56,142 nt of DNA from Pseudomonas sp. UFMG81 (lineage in GTDB: Bacteria; Pseudomonadota; Gammaproteobacteria; Pseudomonadales; Pseudomonadaceae). The notes below the pieces were generated by a model, which worked only from the letters and a program-made list of their open reading frames with translations, did no database searches and was not told the origin of the DNA. Positions 32,408 to 44,719 of this stretch are shown piece by piece. The translations under genes were made by a program, and so were the position numbers. The stretch covers positions 407 to 56,548 of the forward strand of contig NZ_JACAFQ010000033.1 of NCBI RefSeq assembly GCF_015354575.1, read 5' to 3'. Position 1 is the stretch's first letter, and each line of letters begins with the position of its first letter.

Positions 32408-33916
32408 ATGCGCATCCACGTCAGCTTCATCGACCGCGTCGGCATCACCCAGGAAGTCCTGGCCCTGCTCGGCGCCCGCAACCTCAACCTCGATGCCGTG
32501 GAGATGGTCCCGCCGAACGTCTACATCGATGCCCCGACCCTCAGCCCCGCCGTGCTCGAAGAGCTGCACGACGCGCTGTTCGAGGTACGTGGCGTGCAGT
32601 CGGTGGAAGTGGTCGACATCCTCCCCGGCCAGCGCCGCCACCTGCAGCTCGACGCCTTGCTCGCCGCCATGAGCGACCCGGTGCTGGCGGTGGACAGCGC
32701 AGGCCAGGTGCTGCTGGCCAACCCGGCGCTGATCGCCCTGTGCGGGCGCGAGTCGGCCGGGCGCTCGGTGGGTGAGCTGTTCGGCGACGCCGACCTGTTG
32801 CAGGCCCTGCTGGACAACAACTTCCACCTGCCCATGCGCGAGATGCAGCTCAATGGCCAGAGCCTGCTGCTCGACGCCACGCCGATCACCAACGCCGGCG
32901 GCTTGCTGACGCTGTACCCGCCCAACCGCATGGGCGAGCGGCTGTCGGCCCTGCACCACGACCACGCCGAGGGCTTCGACGCGATGCTCGGCGACTCCCC
33001 GGCAATCCGCACCCTCAAGGCCCGGGCCCTGCGCGTGGCGGCCCTCGACGCGCCGCTGCTGGTGCATGGCGAAACCGGCACCGGCAAGGAGCTGGTGGCC
33101 CGTGCCTGCCACGCCATCAGCAGCCGCCATGCCGCGCCGTTCCTGGCGCTGAACTGCGCAGCACTGCCCGAGAGCCTGGCCGAGAGCGAACTGTTCGGCT
33201 ATGCCCCCGGCGCCTTCACCGGCGCCCAGCGTGGCGGCAAGCCGGGGCTGATGGAGCTGGCCAACCAGGGCACGGTGTTCCTCGACGAGATCGGCGAGAT
33301 GTCGCCGTACCTGCAAGCCAAGCTGCTGCGTTTTCTCAGCGATGGCAGTTTCCGCCGGGTGGGGGGCGACCGCGAGGTGAAGGTGGACGTGCGCATCATC
33401 AGCGCCACCCACCGCAACCTGGAGCAGATGGTCGCTGACGGCACCTTCCGCGAAGACCTGTTCTACCGCCTCAACGTGCTTAACCTGCAAGTGCCGCCAC
33501 TGCGCGAGCGTGGCCAGGACATCCTGTCGCTGGCGCACTTCTTCATGCAGCAGGCATGCACCCAGATCCAGCGCCCGCCATGCCGCCTGGCCCCGGCCAC
33601 CCACCCGGCGCTGCTGGGCAACCCCTGGCCAGGCAATGTGCGCCAGTTGCAGAACGTGATCTTCCGCGCCGCGGCCATCTGCGAGGGCAATGTGGTGGAT
33701 ATCGGCGACCTGGACATCGCCGGCACCTCGGTGGCGCGTGGCGTGGATGGCGAAGTGGCGAGCCTGGAGCAGGCAGTGGGGGATTTCGAACGGGAGCTGT
33801 TGCAACGCTTGTATGCCAGCTATCCGTCCACTCGCCAGCTGGCCGGCCGGCTGCAGACCTCGCATACCGCCATCGCCCAGCGTTTGCGCAAATACGGTAT
33901 CCCCGGCAAGGCCTGA
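32408..33916 (+). CDS. gcsR: TyrR-like sigma-54 activator, GcsR type
   Basis: Enhancer-binding protein that, in P. aeruginosa, activates the glycine cleavage operon next to it in response to glycine. The 502 residues have an ACT domain (1-70), PAS (about 77-180), a sigma-54 AAA+ module (about 190-425) with Walker A GETGTGKE (221-228) and the sigma-54 contact loop GAFTGA (268-273), and a TyrR-type C-terminal helix-turn-helix (STRQLAGRLQTSHTAIAQRLRKYG in part). The ATG has only a weak ribosome site; the longer frame starts in REP DNA. A gcv operon with a sigma-54 promoter lies downstream. PhhR is the related alternative, but the context favours GcsR. Confidence 0.88.
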   Translation: MRIHVSFIDRVGITQEVLALLGARNLNLDAVEMVPPNVYIDAPTLSPAVLEELHDALFEVRGVQSVEVVDILPGQRRHLQLDALLAAMSDPVLAVDSAGQVLLANPALIALCGRESAGRSVGELFGDADLLQALLDNNFHLPMREMQLNGQSLLLDATPITNAGGLLTLYPPNRMGERLSALHHDHAEGFDAMLGDSPAIRTLKARALRVAALDAPLLVHGETGTGKELVARACHAISSRHAAPFLALNCAALPESLAESELFGYAPGAFTGAQRGGKPGLMELANQGTVFLDEIGEMSPYLQAKLLRFLSDGSFRRVGGDREVKVDVRIISATHRNLEQMVADGTFREDLFYRLNVLNLQVPPLRERGQDILSLAHFFMQQACTQIQRPPCRLAPATHPALLGNPWPGNVRQLQNVIFRAAAICEGNVVDIGDLDIAGTSVARGVDGEVASLEQAVGDFERELLQRLYASYPSTRQLAGRLQTSHTAIAQRLRKYGIPGKA

Positions 33917-33922
33917 TCGGCC

Positions 33923-33944
33923 AGGCGGAACTTTCTGTCCGCCT
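33923..33944 (+). terminator. Terminator-like hairpin after gcsR
   Basis: AGGCGGA pairs with TCCGCCT around an 8-nt loop, followed by TT and GCC only, so the U-tract is weak. It begins seven bases after the stop. Confidence 0.55.
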
Positions 33945-34166
33945 TTGCCTATTGCCGCAGCCAGCCATTCACCCAGGCGCGGCGAAGACATTGCCCGAAC
34001 CCCATCGATATCAAGCCACTGCCCACACTACTGGCCACCCGCCATCCCAGGCAGTCAAAGCGCCGACATTTGAAGCCTGCCAACGCTGCTCCATGCTTGC
34101 TCCCTGACGACCAAGGGCACCGGCAAGTCAGGTCGTCATCATGATCATCCAATCAGGAGCGACACC

Positions 34167-34685
34167 ATGTCTGGAACGACTCAAACCATCGATGTGCTGA
34201 TCACCGTCGATGCCGACTACCTGCAAAGCCACCCCAGCGACGTGCACGGCGCCATCTCCATGATCAGCCGTCGCGACGTGGTCGATGCCCATGCTTCGGG
34301 CGACAGCGCCGACGGTGGCGCCGAACTGTGGATCGATGCCAACTCCGGCGACAACATCCGCTGGCGCGCCACCACGCTGTCGCGCAACTTCGACCGCATC
34401 GCCCTGATCACCAAGGTCACCCAGGGCGACCCGCACCAGGGCGGCAACTACCCCGGCAGCATGTCCACCCCGCTTTCCTACAACATTCCGAACATCCCGG
34501 TGCCCTACCTGGATAGCGGCGCCGCCCACGGCATCAGCAAGACCGATGTCACCTACACCTTCTGGCAGGCCGTCGCCGAGGCGCCGGGCAAGCTTTGGTA
34601 CAAGGTCACCTTCGTGCTGCTGGACCGCAACCTGAACCAGATCGGCCCAGCGTACACCTGGGACCCCTATATCACCGTCAACTGA
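34167..34685 (+). CDS. AidA/PixA-type inclusion body family protein
   Basis: The 172-residue protein opens with QTIDVLITVDADYL, has ISMISRRDVV and GDNIRWRATTLS, and ends in a beta-rich FVLLDRNLNQIGPAYTWDPYI. This pattern is that of the AidA/PixA family, which includes the quorum-controlled AidA of Ralstonia/Burkholderia and the PixA crystalline inclusion protein of Xenorhabdus. No signal peptide is visible. The precise role is unknown. TCAGGAG lies seven bases before the ATG. It lies alone between gcsR and the gcv operon with hairpins on both sides, so it is probably a single-gene unit. The family call rests on recognition, not a search. Confidence 0.75.
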   Translation: MSGTTQTIDVLITVDADYLQSHPSDVHGAISMISRRDVVDAHASGDSADGGAELWIDANSGDNIRWRATTLSRNFDRIALITKVTQGDPHQGGNYPGSMSTPLSYNIPNIPVPYLDSGAAHGISKTDVTYTFWQAVAEAPGKLWYKVTFVLLDRNLNQIGPAYTWDPYITVN

Positions 34686-34697
34686 GCCACTCCATGC

Positions 34698-34721
34698 ACC
34701 CTGGCCGGCCACGGCCAGGGT
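34698..34721 (+). terminator. Terminator-like hairpin after the AidA-type gene
   Basis: ACCCTGGCC pairs with GGCCAGGGT around GGCCAC, a 9-bp stem beginning 12 bases after the stop; a TTCTGATA tail follows. The rest of 34722-35011 holds the candidate GcsR boxes and the sigma-54 promoter. Confidence 0.65.
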
Positions 34722-34747
34722 TCTGATACAGCGCTCGCCACCCTCCT

Positions 34748-34784
34748 TGTAATGAATCAGCTACACCGTAGCGAATTCAATACA
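34748..34784. promoter_or_regulatory. Tandem TyrR-type boxes, candidate GcsR sites
   Basis: TGTAATGAATCAGCTACA (34748-34765) has the 18-bp TGTA-N10-TACA shape of TyrR-family sites. One base later CGTAGCGAATTCAATACA (34767-34784) is a weaker copy. They lie about 170 bp above the sigma-54 promoter of gcvH, a typical enhancer distance. P. aeruginosa GcsR is reported to use tandem 18-bp sites, which agrees. Confidence 0.6.
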
Positions 34785-34927
34785 CACCCGTTCGAATGCG
34801 TCTGCGCAAGGGTTTGATCCCACAACGCTTTTGAATCCTTCTCTATCTGTATCGATTTCATTCCATCTCAATCTGAAATGATCACCCTATAAATCATAAA
34901 CATATGATTTTAAAAGGTTTTTTATTA

Positions 34928-34944
34928 CTGGCCGCATATTTGCT
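34928..34944 (+). promoter_or_regulatory. Sigma-54 promoter of the gcv operon
   Basis: CTGGCCGCATATTTGCT has GG (34930-34931) and GC (34942-34943) separated by 10 bases, with TGGC and TTTGC context as in -24/-12 promoters. An AT-rich tract at 34890-34925 could aid IHF bending. It lies 68 bp before the gcvH start. Confidence 0.8.
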
Positions 34945-35011
34945 AAGGGAATTCCAATCCCAAGAGCGCGGAGCTACCGCGCCCAACGCCCCTGCTTCCC
35001 GAGGAATTCCC

Positions 35012-35395
35012 ATGAGCGAGTTGCGTTTCACCGAAGATCACGAATGGCTGCGCGTCGAAAATGACGGCAGCGTCACCGTGGGCATCACCGCCTACGCCCA
35101 GAACGCCCTTGGCGACGTGGTCTACGTGCAACTGCCGGAGCTGCAGCAGTACGACAAAGGCGCCGAAGCCTCCACCGTGGAATCGGTCAAGGCTGCCAGT
35201 GGCGTGTACATGCCGCTGAACGGTGAAGTGGTCGCCATCAACGAAGGCCTCAACGACAGCCCCGAGCTGGTCAACGAAGACCCGCTGGGCGAAGGCTGGT
35301 TCTTCCGCTTCGTCCCCGCCGACATGAACGAAGTAACCGCCCTGCTCGACCAGGACGCCTACGACCGCCTGCTCAAAGCCAACGACGACGCCTGA
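35012..35395 (+). CDS. gcvH: Glycine cleavage system H protein
   Basis: Lipoyl carrier that shuttles the aminomethyl group from GcvP to GcvT. The 127 residues are the usual size. The lipoylated lysine is K60 in ESVKAASGVY, and the start RFTEDHEWLR is typical. ATG at 35012 follows GAGGA by seven bases. The longer frame would begin 36 codons upstream, across the sigma-54 promoter, and was rejected. It is the first gene of gcvH-gcvP-sdaA-gcvT. Confidence 0.97.
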   Translation: MSELRFTEDHEWLRVENDGSVTVGITAYAQNALGDVVYVQLPELQQYDKGAEASTVESVKAASGVYMPLNGEVVAINEGLNDSPELVNEDPLGEGWFFRFVPADMNEVTALLDQDAYDRLLKANDDA

Positions 35396-35405
35396 GGAAC
35401 CTGCC

Positions 35406-38261
<2,856 letters not shown>

Positions 38262-38273
38262 GCACGCTTGCTG

Positions 38274-38350
38274 GCCTCATCGCTGGCAAGCCAGCTCCCA
38301 CAGGACCTGCGGCAACCGCCCTTCCTGTGGGAGCCGGCTTGCCGGCGATC
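38274..38350. repeat. REP pair between gcvP and sdaA
   Basis: CCTCATCGCTGGCAAGCCAGC...CACAG faces CTGTGGGAGCCGGCTTGCCGG. It occupies nearly the whole gcvP-sdaA gap, the place where some pseudomonads carry a glyA gene. Confidence 0.88.
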
Positions 38351-38393
38351 GGGTGCAAAGCACCCGCCATCAAACTTCATGAGGGTACGAGCT

Positions 38394-39770
<1,377 letters not shown>

Positions 39771-39796
39771 CCCGAACAAAAAACAAGGAGTCACCG

Positions 39797-40918
39797 ATGT
39801 CCGAAACACTGCTCAAGACCCCGCTGCACGCCCTGCACCTCGAACTGGGCGCGCGCATGGTGCCCTTCGCCGGCTACGACATGCCGGTGCAATACCCGCT
39901 GGGCGTGCTCAAGGAGCACCTGCATACCCGCGAGCAGGCCGGCCTGTTCGACGTCTCGCACATGGGCCAGATCATCCTGCGCGGCAGCGATGCCGCCCGC
40001 GCGCTGGAAACCCTGGTGCCGGTGGACATCATCGACCTGCCGGTGGGCATGCAGCGCTACGCCATGTTCACCAACGAACAGGGCGGCATCCTCGACGATC
40101 TGATGGTCGCCAACCTGGGTGACGACACCCTGTTCCTGGTGGTCAACGCCGCCTGCAAGGACCAGGACCTGGCCCACCTGCGCCAGCACATCGGCAGCCG
40201 CTGCGAGATCCAGCCGCTGTTCGAGGAGCGCGCGCTGCTGGCCCTGCAAGGCCCGGCGGCAGTCAAGGTGCTGGAGCGCCTGGCCCCGGAAGTGGCCGGC
40301 ATGACCTTCATGCAGTTCCGCCCGGTCAGCCTGCTGGGCCATGACTGCTTCGTCAGCCGCTCGGGCTACACCGGAGAAGACGGCTACGAAATCTCGGTGC
40401 CGGCGGCCGCCGCCGAAGCCCTGGCCCGTCGCCTGCTGACCGAGCCGGAAGTCCAGCCGATCGGCCTGGGCGCGCGCGACTCGCTGCGCCTGGAAGCCGG
40501 CCTGTGCCTGTACGGCCACGACATGAACACCGCCACCACGCCAATCGAGGCCAGCCTGCTGTGGGCGATCTCCAAGGTGCGCCGTGCCGACGGTGCCCGT
40601 GCCGGTGGTTTCCCCGGTGCCGACACGGTGTTCGCCCAGCAACAGGCTGGCGTGGCACGCAAGCGTGTCGGCCTGCTGCCCCAAGAGCGCACCCCAGTGC
40701 GTGAAGGTGCCGAGATCGTCGACCAGACCGGCAAGGTCGTCGGCCAGGTGTGCAGCGGCGGCTTCGGCCCGACGCTCGGTGCACCGGTGGCGATGGGTTA
40801 TGTCGATACCGAACACGCCGCACTGGATACACCGCTGTTCGCCGTGGTCCGAGGCAAGCAAGTTGCCCTTAAAGTCAGCAAAATGCCTTTCGTGGCACAG
40901 CGTTACTACCGTGGCTGA
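39797..40918 (+). CDS. gcvT: Glycine cleavage system T protein (aminomethyltransferase)
   Basis: Moves the methylene group from GcvH to tetrahydrofolate and releases ammonia. The 373 residues show FAGYDMPVQYPLGVLKEHLHTR, FDVSHMGQI, and ARDSLRLEAGLCLYGHD, the folate-binding core, with a C-terminal barrel (GYVDTEHAALDTPLF). AAGGAG precedes ATG at six bases. It is the last gene of gcvHP-sdaA-gcvT and is followed by a strong hairpin. Confidence 0.96.
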   Translation: MSETLLKTPLHALHLELGARMVPFAGYDMPVQYPLGVLKEHLHTREQAGLFDVSHMGQIILRGSDAARALETLVPVDIIDLPVGMQRYAMFTNEQGGILDDLMVANLGDDTLFLVVNAACKDQDLAHLRQHIGSRCEIQPLFEERALLALQGPAAVKVLERLAPEVAGMTFMQFRPVSLLGHDCFVSRSGYTGEDGYEISVPAAAAEALARRLLTEPEVQPIGLGARDSLRLEAGLCLYGHDMNTATTPIEASLLWAISKVRRADGARAGGFPGADTVFAQQQAGVARKRVGLLPQERTPVREGAEIVDQTGKVVGQVCSGGFGPTLGAPVAMGYVDTEHAALDTPLFAVVRGKQVALKVSKMPFVAQRYYRG

Positions 40919-40929
40919 ATGAGTGTGTC

Positions 40930-40964
40930 GGACGGGTTCGACATATTCGTTTTCGAACCTGTCC
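40930..40964 (+). terminator. Long hairpin after gcvT
   Basis: GGACGGGTTCG pairs with CGAACCTGTCC (11 bp, one G.U) around a 13-nt loop, 12 bases after the stop codon. No U-run follows, so it is either a Rho-assisted end or a stability hairpin. Between it and cspA I see no gene. Confidence 0.6.
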
Positions 40965-41061
40965 AATAACTTCTGAACATGGCGCCAGGCCAGGCGCCAC
41001 GCCGTTTCCAAGAAATCTCGAGGCAATTGAGAAAAGCCTGATTTTCCCCCGCTGCGAGGGC

Positions 41062-41224
41062 TTGTTTTTCGCTCGGCAGTTGGCGTAGAGTCACTTCACT
41101 GTGTTTGCATGGGTCGCAACAGTTCGTGACCTGGGCCAGTAGCCGCAATCTGCTACAACCCGTTCGACGTCTCTTACTTTCCTGCAACCCAGCCCAGTAC
41201 TCTTTCACCCTTTCGATGTGAAAG
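41062..41224 (+). promoter_or_regulatory. Probable cspA promoter and long structured leader
   Basis: TTGTTT (41062-41067) and TAGAGT (41086-41091) are spaced 18 bases and could be a sigma-70 promoter, giving a leader of about 170 nt, as cold-shock genes often have. Near its end CTTTCAC (41202-41208) pairs perfectly with GTGAAAG (41218-41224). The promoter call is tentative. Confidence 0.4.
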
Positions 41225-41264
41225 AAACTGTCATCAAAATTCAAGTTTCATAGGAAATAAGACA

Positions 41265-41474
41265 ATGGCTGAGCGTCAGAACGGTACCGTCAAGTGGTTC
41301 AATGACGAGAAAGGTTACGGCTTCATCACCCCTGAGAGCGGTCCGGATCTGTTCGTGCACTTCCGCGCCATCGAAGGCAACGGCTTCAAGAGCCTGAAAG
41401 AAGGCCAGAAGGTCACCTTCGAAGCCGTGCAGGGCCAGAAAGGCATGCAGGCAGACAAGGTTCAGCCTGTCTGA
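41265..41474 (+). CDS. Cold-shock domain protein (CspA family)
   Basis: Small RNA/DNA-binding OB-fold protein, 69 residues, that melts mRNA structure. RNP1 reads KGYGFIT (residues 18-24) and RNP2 reads LFVHF (31-35). TAGGA nine bases ahead of ATG is the ribosome site. It is a single gene with its own terminator. Its leader is long, which suggests post-transcriptional control. Which of the several Pseudomonas csp paralogues it is cannot be told; in P. putida the copy at this place is called cspA. Confidence 0.95.
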   Translation: MAERQNGTVKWFNDEKGYGFITPESGPDLFVHFRAIEGNGFKSLKEGQKVTFEAVQGQKGMQADKVQPV

Positions 41475-41490
41475 TCCAAGTCGGCAAAAA

Positions 41491-41520
41491 AGCCCCTGCC
41501 AAGTGCAGGGGCTTTTTTTT
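41491..41520 (+). terminator. Rho-independent terminator of the csp gene
   Basis: AGCCCCTGC pairs with GCAGGGGCT around CAAGT and is followed by eight T. An A-run before it makes it usable on the other strand too. Confidence 0.95.
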
Positions 41521-41560
41521 GCCCGTAGAATACCCGCTTCGTCATTCGGAGCTGTCCTGC

Positions 41561-42055
41561 ATGTCCAAGCCCCTGCTCTCACCCCAGGGTGAATTCCCGC
41601 CCGTTGGCCTGGGTCGCCGGCTGGCGGCGATGTTCTATGACTTCCTGCTGTGCACCGCGTTGCTGATCGTCACCGCCGGCGCCTACAAGATGATCCAGAT
41701 GGCAATCATTGGCGAGGTGCGCATGCGCGAACTCACAGAGGCCGGCGCGCTGGACGGCGACCCGCTGCTGTCGACGATCCTGCTGTTCGCGCTGTTCGGT
41801 TTCTTCGCCAAGTTCTGGACCCATGGCGGCCAGACCCTTGGCATGCAAGTGTGGGGCGTGCGCGTGCAGAACGCCGATGGCAGCGCCATCACCCTCTGGC
41901 AGGCGTTGTTGCGTTTTGTGGTGTCGATCGCTTCCTGGCTGTGCCTGGGGCTGGGTTTTGTCTGGTCGTTGATCGACAAGCGCAAGCGCAGCTGGCACGA
42001 CATCTATTCCGAGACCCAACTGGTGCGCCTGCCCAAGCGCAACAGCAAACAGTAA
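41561..42055 (+). CDS. RDD-family membrane protein
   Basis: The function is unknown. The 164 residues contain the RDD motif region (GRRLAAMFYDFLLC, where R-D-D-like residues lie in helix 1) and three hydrophobic helices at about 22-45, 73-90 and 117-140. The family's GMQVWGVRVQNADG and DKRKRSWHDIYSETQLV are also present. RDD proteins have been tied to ion transport in a few bacteria. ATG at 41561 is the natural start; the frame before it overlaps the csp terminator. It is on the opposite strand to lptG, with a shared terminator. Confidence 0.88.
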   Translation: MSKPLLSPQGEFPPVGLGRRLAAMFYDFLLCTALLIVTAGAYKMIQMAIIGEVRMRELTEAGALDGDPLLSTILLFALFGFFAKFWTHGGQTLGMQVWGVRVQNADGSAITLWQALLRFVVSIASWLCLGLGFVWSLIDKRKRSWHDIYSETQLVRLPKRNSKQ

Positions 42056-42073
42056 CCTGGGTTGGCGATTACC

Positions 42074-42194
42074 CTGTGGGAGCGGCCTTGTGTCGCGAAA
42101 GGGCTGCGCAGCGGCCCCAGGATCCATCTGTGGCCGCAAAGAATGCTGGGGGCTGCTGCCGCAGCCCTTTCGCGACACAAGGCCGCTCCTACAG
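42074..42194. repeat. REP pair, inward-facing GGAGCGGCCTTGTGTCGCGAAAGGGCTGC type
   Basis: The left arm reads CTGTGGGAGCGGCC, a hybrid with the other REP family, while the right arm ends in the usual GGCCGCTCCTACAG. It lies in the gap between the RDD gene and the lptG terminator. Confidence 0.85.
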
Positions 42195-42224
42195 CAAGGC
42201 TGCCGCGTTTCATCCGCACAAAAA

Positions 42225-42249
42225 AGCCGACCCTGAGGTCGGCTTTTTC
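42225..42249. terminator. Bidirectional terminator between the RDD gene and lptG
   Basis: AGCCGACC pairs with GGTCGGCT around CTGA. T-tracts follow on both strands (TTTTT at 42244-42248, and the complement of the AAAAAA before the stem). It serves the convergent RDD and lptFG units. Confidence 0.92.
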
Positions 42250-42262
42250 ATGCGCTTAACCG

Positions 42263-43324
42263 TCACCCGGCTCGGCGCATCAACCACAGCCCCGCCAGCG
42301 CACAGATCGCAGCCGGGATCACCACCGCCAGCAGCGGCGGGAAGCCGAACACCTGGCTCGATGGCCCCAGCAGGTCACCGGCGATGCGGAACACGAAGCC
42401 CACCAGCACACCGGTGAACACGCGCTGGCCAAGAGTGACCGAACGCAGCGGGCCGAAGATGAAGGAGATCGCCATCAACACCAGCGCCGCGGTCACCACC
42501 GGCTGCAGGACCTTGGTCCAGAACGCCAGCCAGTAACGCGAGTTGTTCAGGCCCTGGTCGGCCAGGTAGTGGATGTAGTCCCACAGCCCGGTGATCGACA
42601 GTGACTCCGGCGCCAGCACCACGGTGTTGAGCAGCTCCGGGGTCACCGAGACATCCCAGGCCTCCTGCTCGGCCTTGACCACTTCGGTGTGGTCGCCGCG
42701 GAAGAAGGTGGTGGAGACATCGCTGAGCATCCACTTGCCGTCGACGTACTGCGCACGGCGGGCGAAGCTCGATGTCTGGATCTTGCGCTGATCATCGAAA
42801 CGGTAGCGGGTCACGCCCAGCAGCAGGCCGTTGGGCTGCACCGAGTTGATGTGCACGAACTCTTCGCCCTGGCGGTGCCACATGCCGCGCTTGGAGCTCT
42901 GCGCCTCGCCACCACCCTGTGCCAGGGAGCGGTCGGCCTGGGCCTTGTTCTCGGTCACCGGGGCCACGTACTCGCCGATCAGCAGGCCGACCAGCATCAG
43001 CACCAGCATTGGTTTCATCACCGCCCAGACGATGCGGCCGATGGATACGCCGGCGGCGCGCATGATGGTCAGCTCGCTGCTGCTGGCCAGGCTGCCCAGG
43101 CCGATCAGGCAGCCGATCAGCGCGGCCATCGGCAGCATGTCGTAGAGGCGCCGAGGTGCGGTCAACAGCACGTAGATGCCGGCGTCGGTCACCGTGTAGG
43201 TGTTGCTCAGGTCGCTCATCTCGTCGATGAAGGCGAACAGCGAGGCCAGGCCGAGGATGATGCCCAGCACGGCGAGAATTGCCAGCAATACGCTCTTGCC
43301 GATGTAGCCGTCGAGTTTAACCAC
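42263..43324 (-). CDS. lptG: LPS export permease LptG
   Basis: Inner-membrane subunit of the LptB2FGC complex that extracts lipopolysaccharide and passes it to LptC/LptA. The 353 residues have the YjgP/YjgQ layout: an N-terminal LDGYIGKSVLLAIL helix, two more helices, a periplasmic beta-jellyroll (about 130-265) and three C-terminal helices. The start is GTG at 43324 with GGAGG seven bases before it. It overlaps the end of lptF by 8 bp. Confidence 0.95.
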   Translation of the reverse strand: MVKLDGYIGKSVLLAILAVLGIILGLASLFAFIDEMSDLSNTYTVTDAGIYVLLTAPRRLYDMLPMAALIGCLIGLGSLASSSELTIMRAAGVSIGRIVWAVMKPMLVLMLVGLLIGEYVAPVTENKAQADRSLAQGGGEAQSSKRGMWHRQGEEFVHINSVQPNGLLLGVTRYRFDDQRKIQTSSFARRAQYVDGKWMLSDVSTTFFRGDHTEVVKAEQEAWDVSVTPELLNTVVLAPESLSITGLWDYIHYLADQGLNNSRYWLAFWTKVLQPVVTAALVLMAISFIFGPLRSVTLGQRVFTGVLVGFVFRIAGDLLGPSSQVFGFPPLLAVVIPAAICALAGLWLMRRAG

Positions 43325-44432
43325 GGGCCACCTCCGCACGACGCGCGGCACGCTTCAGACGTAGCGGCTCCCAGTACATCAGCCCCAGGCCGATCAGCAG
43401 GAACAGGCCATGGACCCACCAGATACCCAGCGAAATGGGCAGTTTGCCCTTCTCCAGGGCGCCGCGAACGGAAATCAGCATCGTCAGATAAGCCATGTAC
43501 AGGAGGATGGCCGGCAGCAGCTTGAGGAAGCGGCCCTGGCGCGGGTTGACCCGGGCCAGCGGCACCGCCAGCAGGGTCACGACGAACACCAGCAGCGGCA
43601 GCGACAGGCGCCATTGCAGTTCGGCGCGATGAGGGATGCCCTCGTGGCCAAGCAGGACCGAGGTGGGGATCGCTTCACGATCGGTCACTTCCTCGGCCAC
43701 CTCGGGCTTGGGCAGCAACACGCCGTAGGTGTCGTACTTGATCGCGCGGTAGTCGGCCTGGCCGGGGTTGCCGTCGTAACGGTAGCCATTCTGCAGCACC
43801 AGATAGCGGTTGCCGTCGGCCTGCACTTCCTGGTGGCCCTTCTCGGCGACCAGCACCGACGGTGCGCGGTCCTTGGTCTTGTCCTGGTTGAAGCGCTTCT
43901 CGGAGATGAACACCCCGGCCAGGTTGATGCGATCGTCCGACAACTGCTCGGTGTAGGTGACCCGCGAGCCATCGCGCAGGGTCTGGAAGCGCCCCGGCAC
44001 CAGGGTGTCGAACTCGGTCAGGGCGTCCTGTTGGGCGATGATCTTCTGCACCTGGGCCACCCCCAGCGGAGCCAGGCTCAGGCTCAGCCAGGCCACCAGC
44101 ACGGCGACCAGCGCCGCAGGGGCCATGGTCATCGCCAGCAGGCGCTGTTGGCTCATGCCGGTGGCCGAGAGCACGGTCATCTCGCTTTCGAGATAGAGCC
44201 GGCCATAGGCGAGCAGGATGCCGAGGAACAACCCCAGCGGCAGGATCAGTTGCAAAAAGCCCGGCAGACGGAAGCCCATGATCATGAACAGCACGCTCGG
44301 GTCGAGCACGCCCTGGGCGGCCTGCGCCAGGTACTTGATGAAGCGCCCGCTCATGATGATCACCAACAGCACGGCGCTGACGGCGCTCAAGGTCACCAGG
44401 ACCTCGCGGGACAGATAACGAAAGACGATCAA
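43317..44432 (-). CDS. lptF: LPS export permease LptF
   Basis: Partner of LptG in LPS export. The 371-residue product has the same six-helix plus jellyroll plan, with FRYLSREVLVTLSAVSAVLLVIIMS in two runs as first helix and a large periplasmic domain (about 125-255). I chose TTG at 44432 because AGGAG lies eight bases before it and the length fits the family. A GTG nine bases upstream abuts the ribosome site and a far ATG lies in the divergent promoter. It is divergent from pepA. Confidence 0.94.
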   Translation of the reverse strand: MIVFRYLSREVLVTLSAVSAVLLVIIMSGRFIKYLAQAAQGVLDPSVLFMIMGFRLPGFLQLILPLGLFLGILLAYGRLYLESEMTVLSATGMSQQRLLAMTMAPAALVAVLVAWLSLSLAPLGVAQVQKIIAQQDALTEFDTLVPGRFQTLRDGSRVTYTEQLSDDRINLAGVFISEKRFNQDKTKDRAPSVLVAEKGHQEVQADGNRYLVLQNGYRYDGNPGQADYRAIKYDTYGVLLPKPEVAEEVTDREAIPTSVLLGHEGIPHRAELQWRLSLPLLVFVVTLLAVPLARVNPRQGRFLKLLPAILLYMAYLTMLISVRGALEKGKLPISLGIWWVHGLFLLIGLGLMYWEPLRLKRAARRAEVARG

Positions 44433-44719
44433 ACCAGACACTCCTGGGTTGTCAGGGGCGGACAGCCAAACGAACGATTCGCAAAGCCAGGGCATTGCCG
44501 GTTCGCCAAGGCGAACCTCCATGTAAAGTGCGCGCATTATCCTGTGATTGATGGCGCCTGTCACTTGGCCGCGCATGACGCTTCATCTCGGGGTTGTCAT
44601 CAAGGTCGCGGCAGGCTCAAACTGGCAGCTTTTCCGCTGGCAGGCTTTGCCCCGTCAGCCCCGTATTCCGAGCGCTCGGCCAAGGCCGCGCCAACCCACA
44701 GATCATTCGGGGACCCCAC

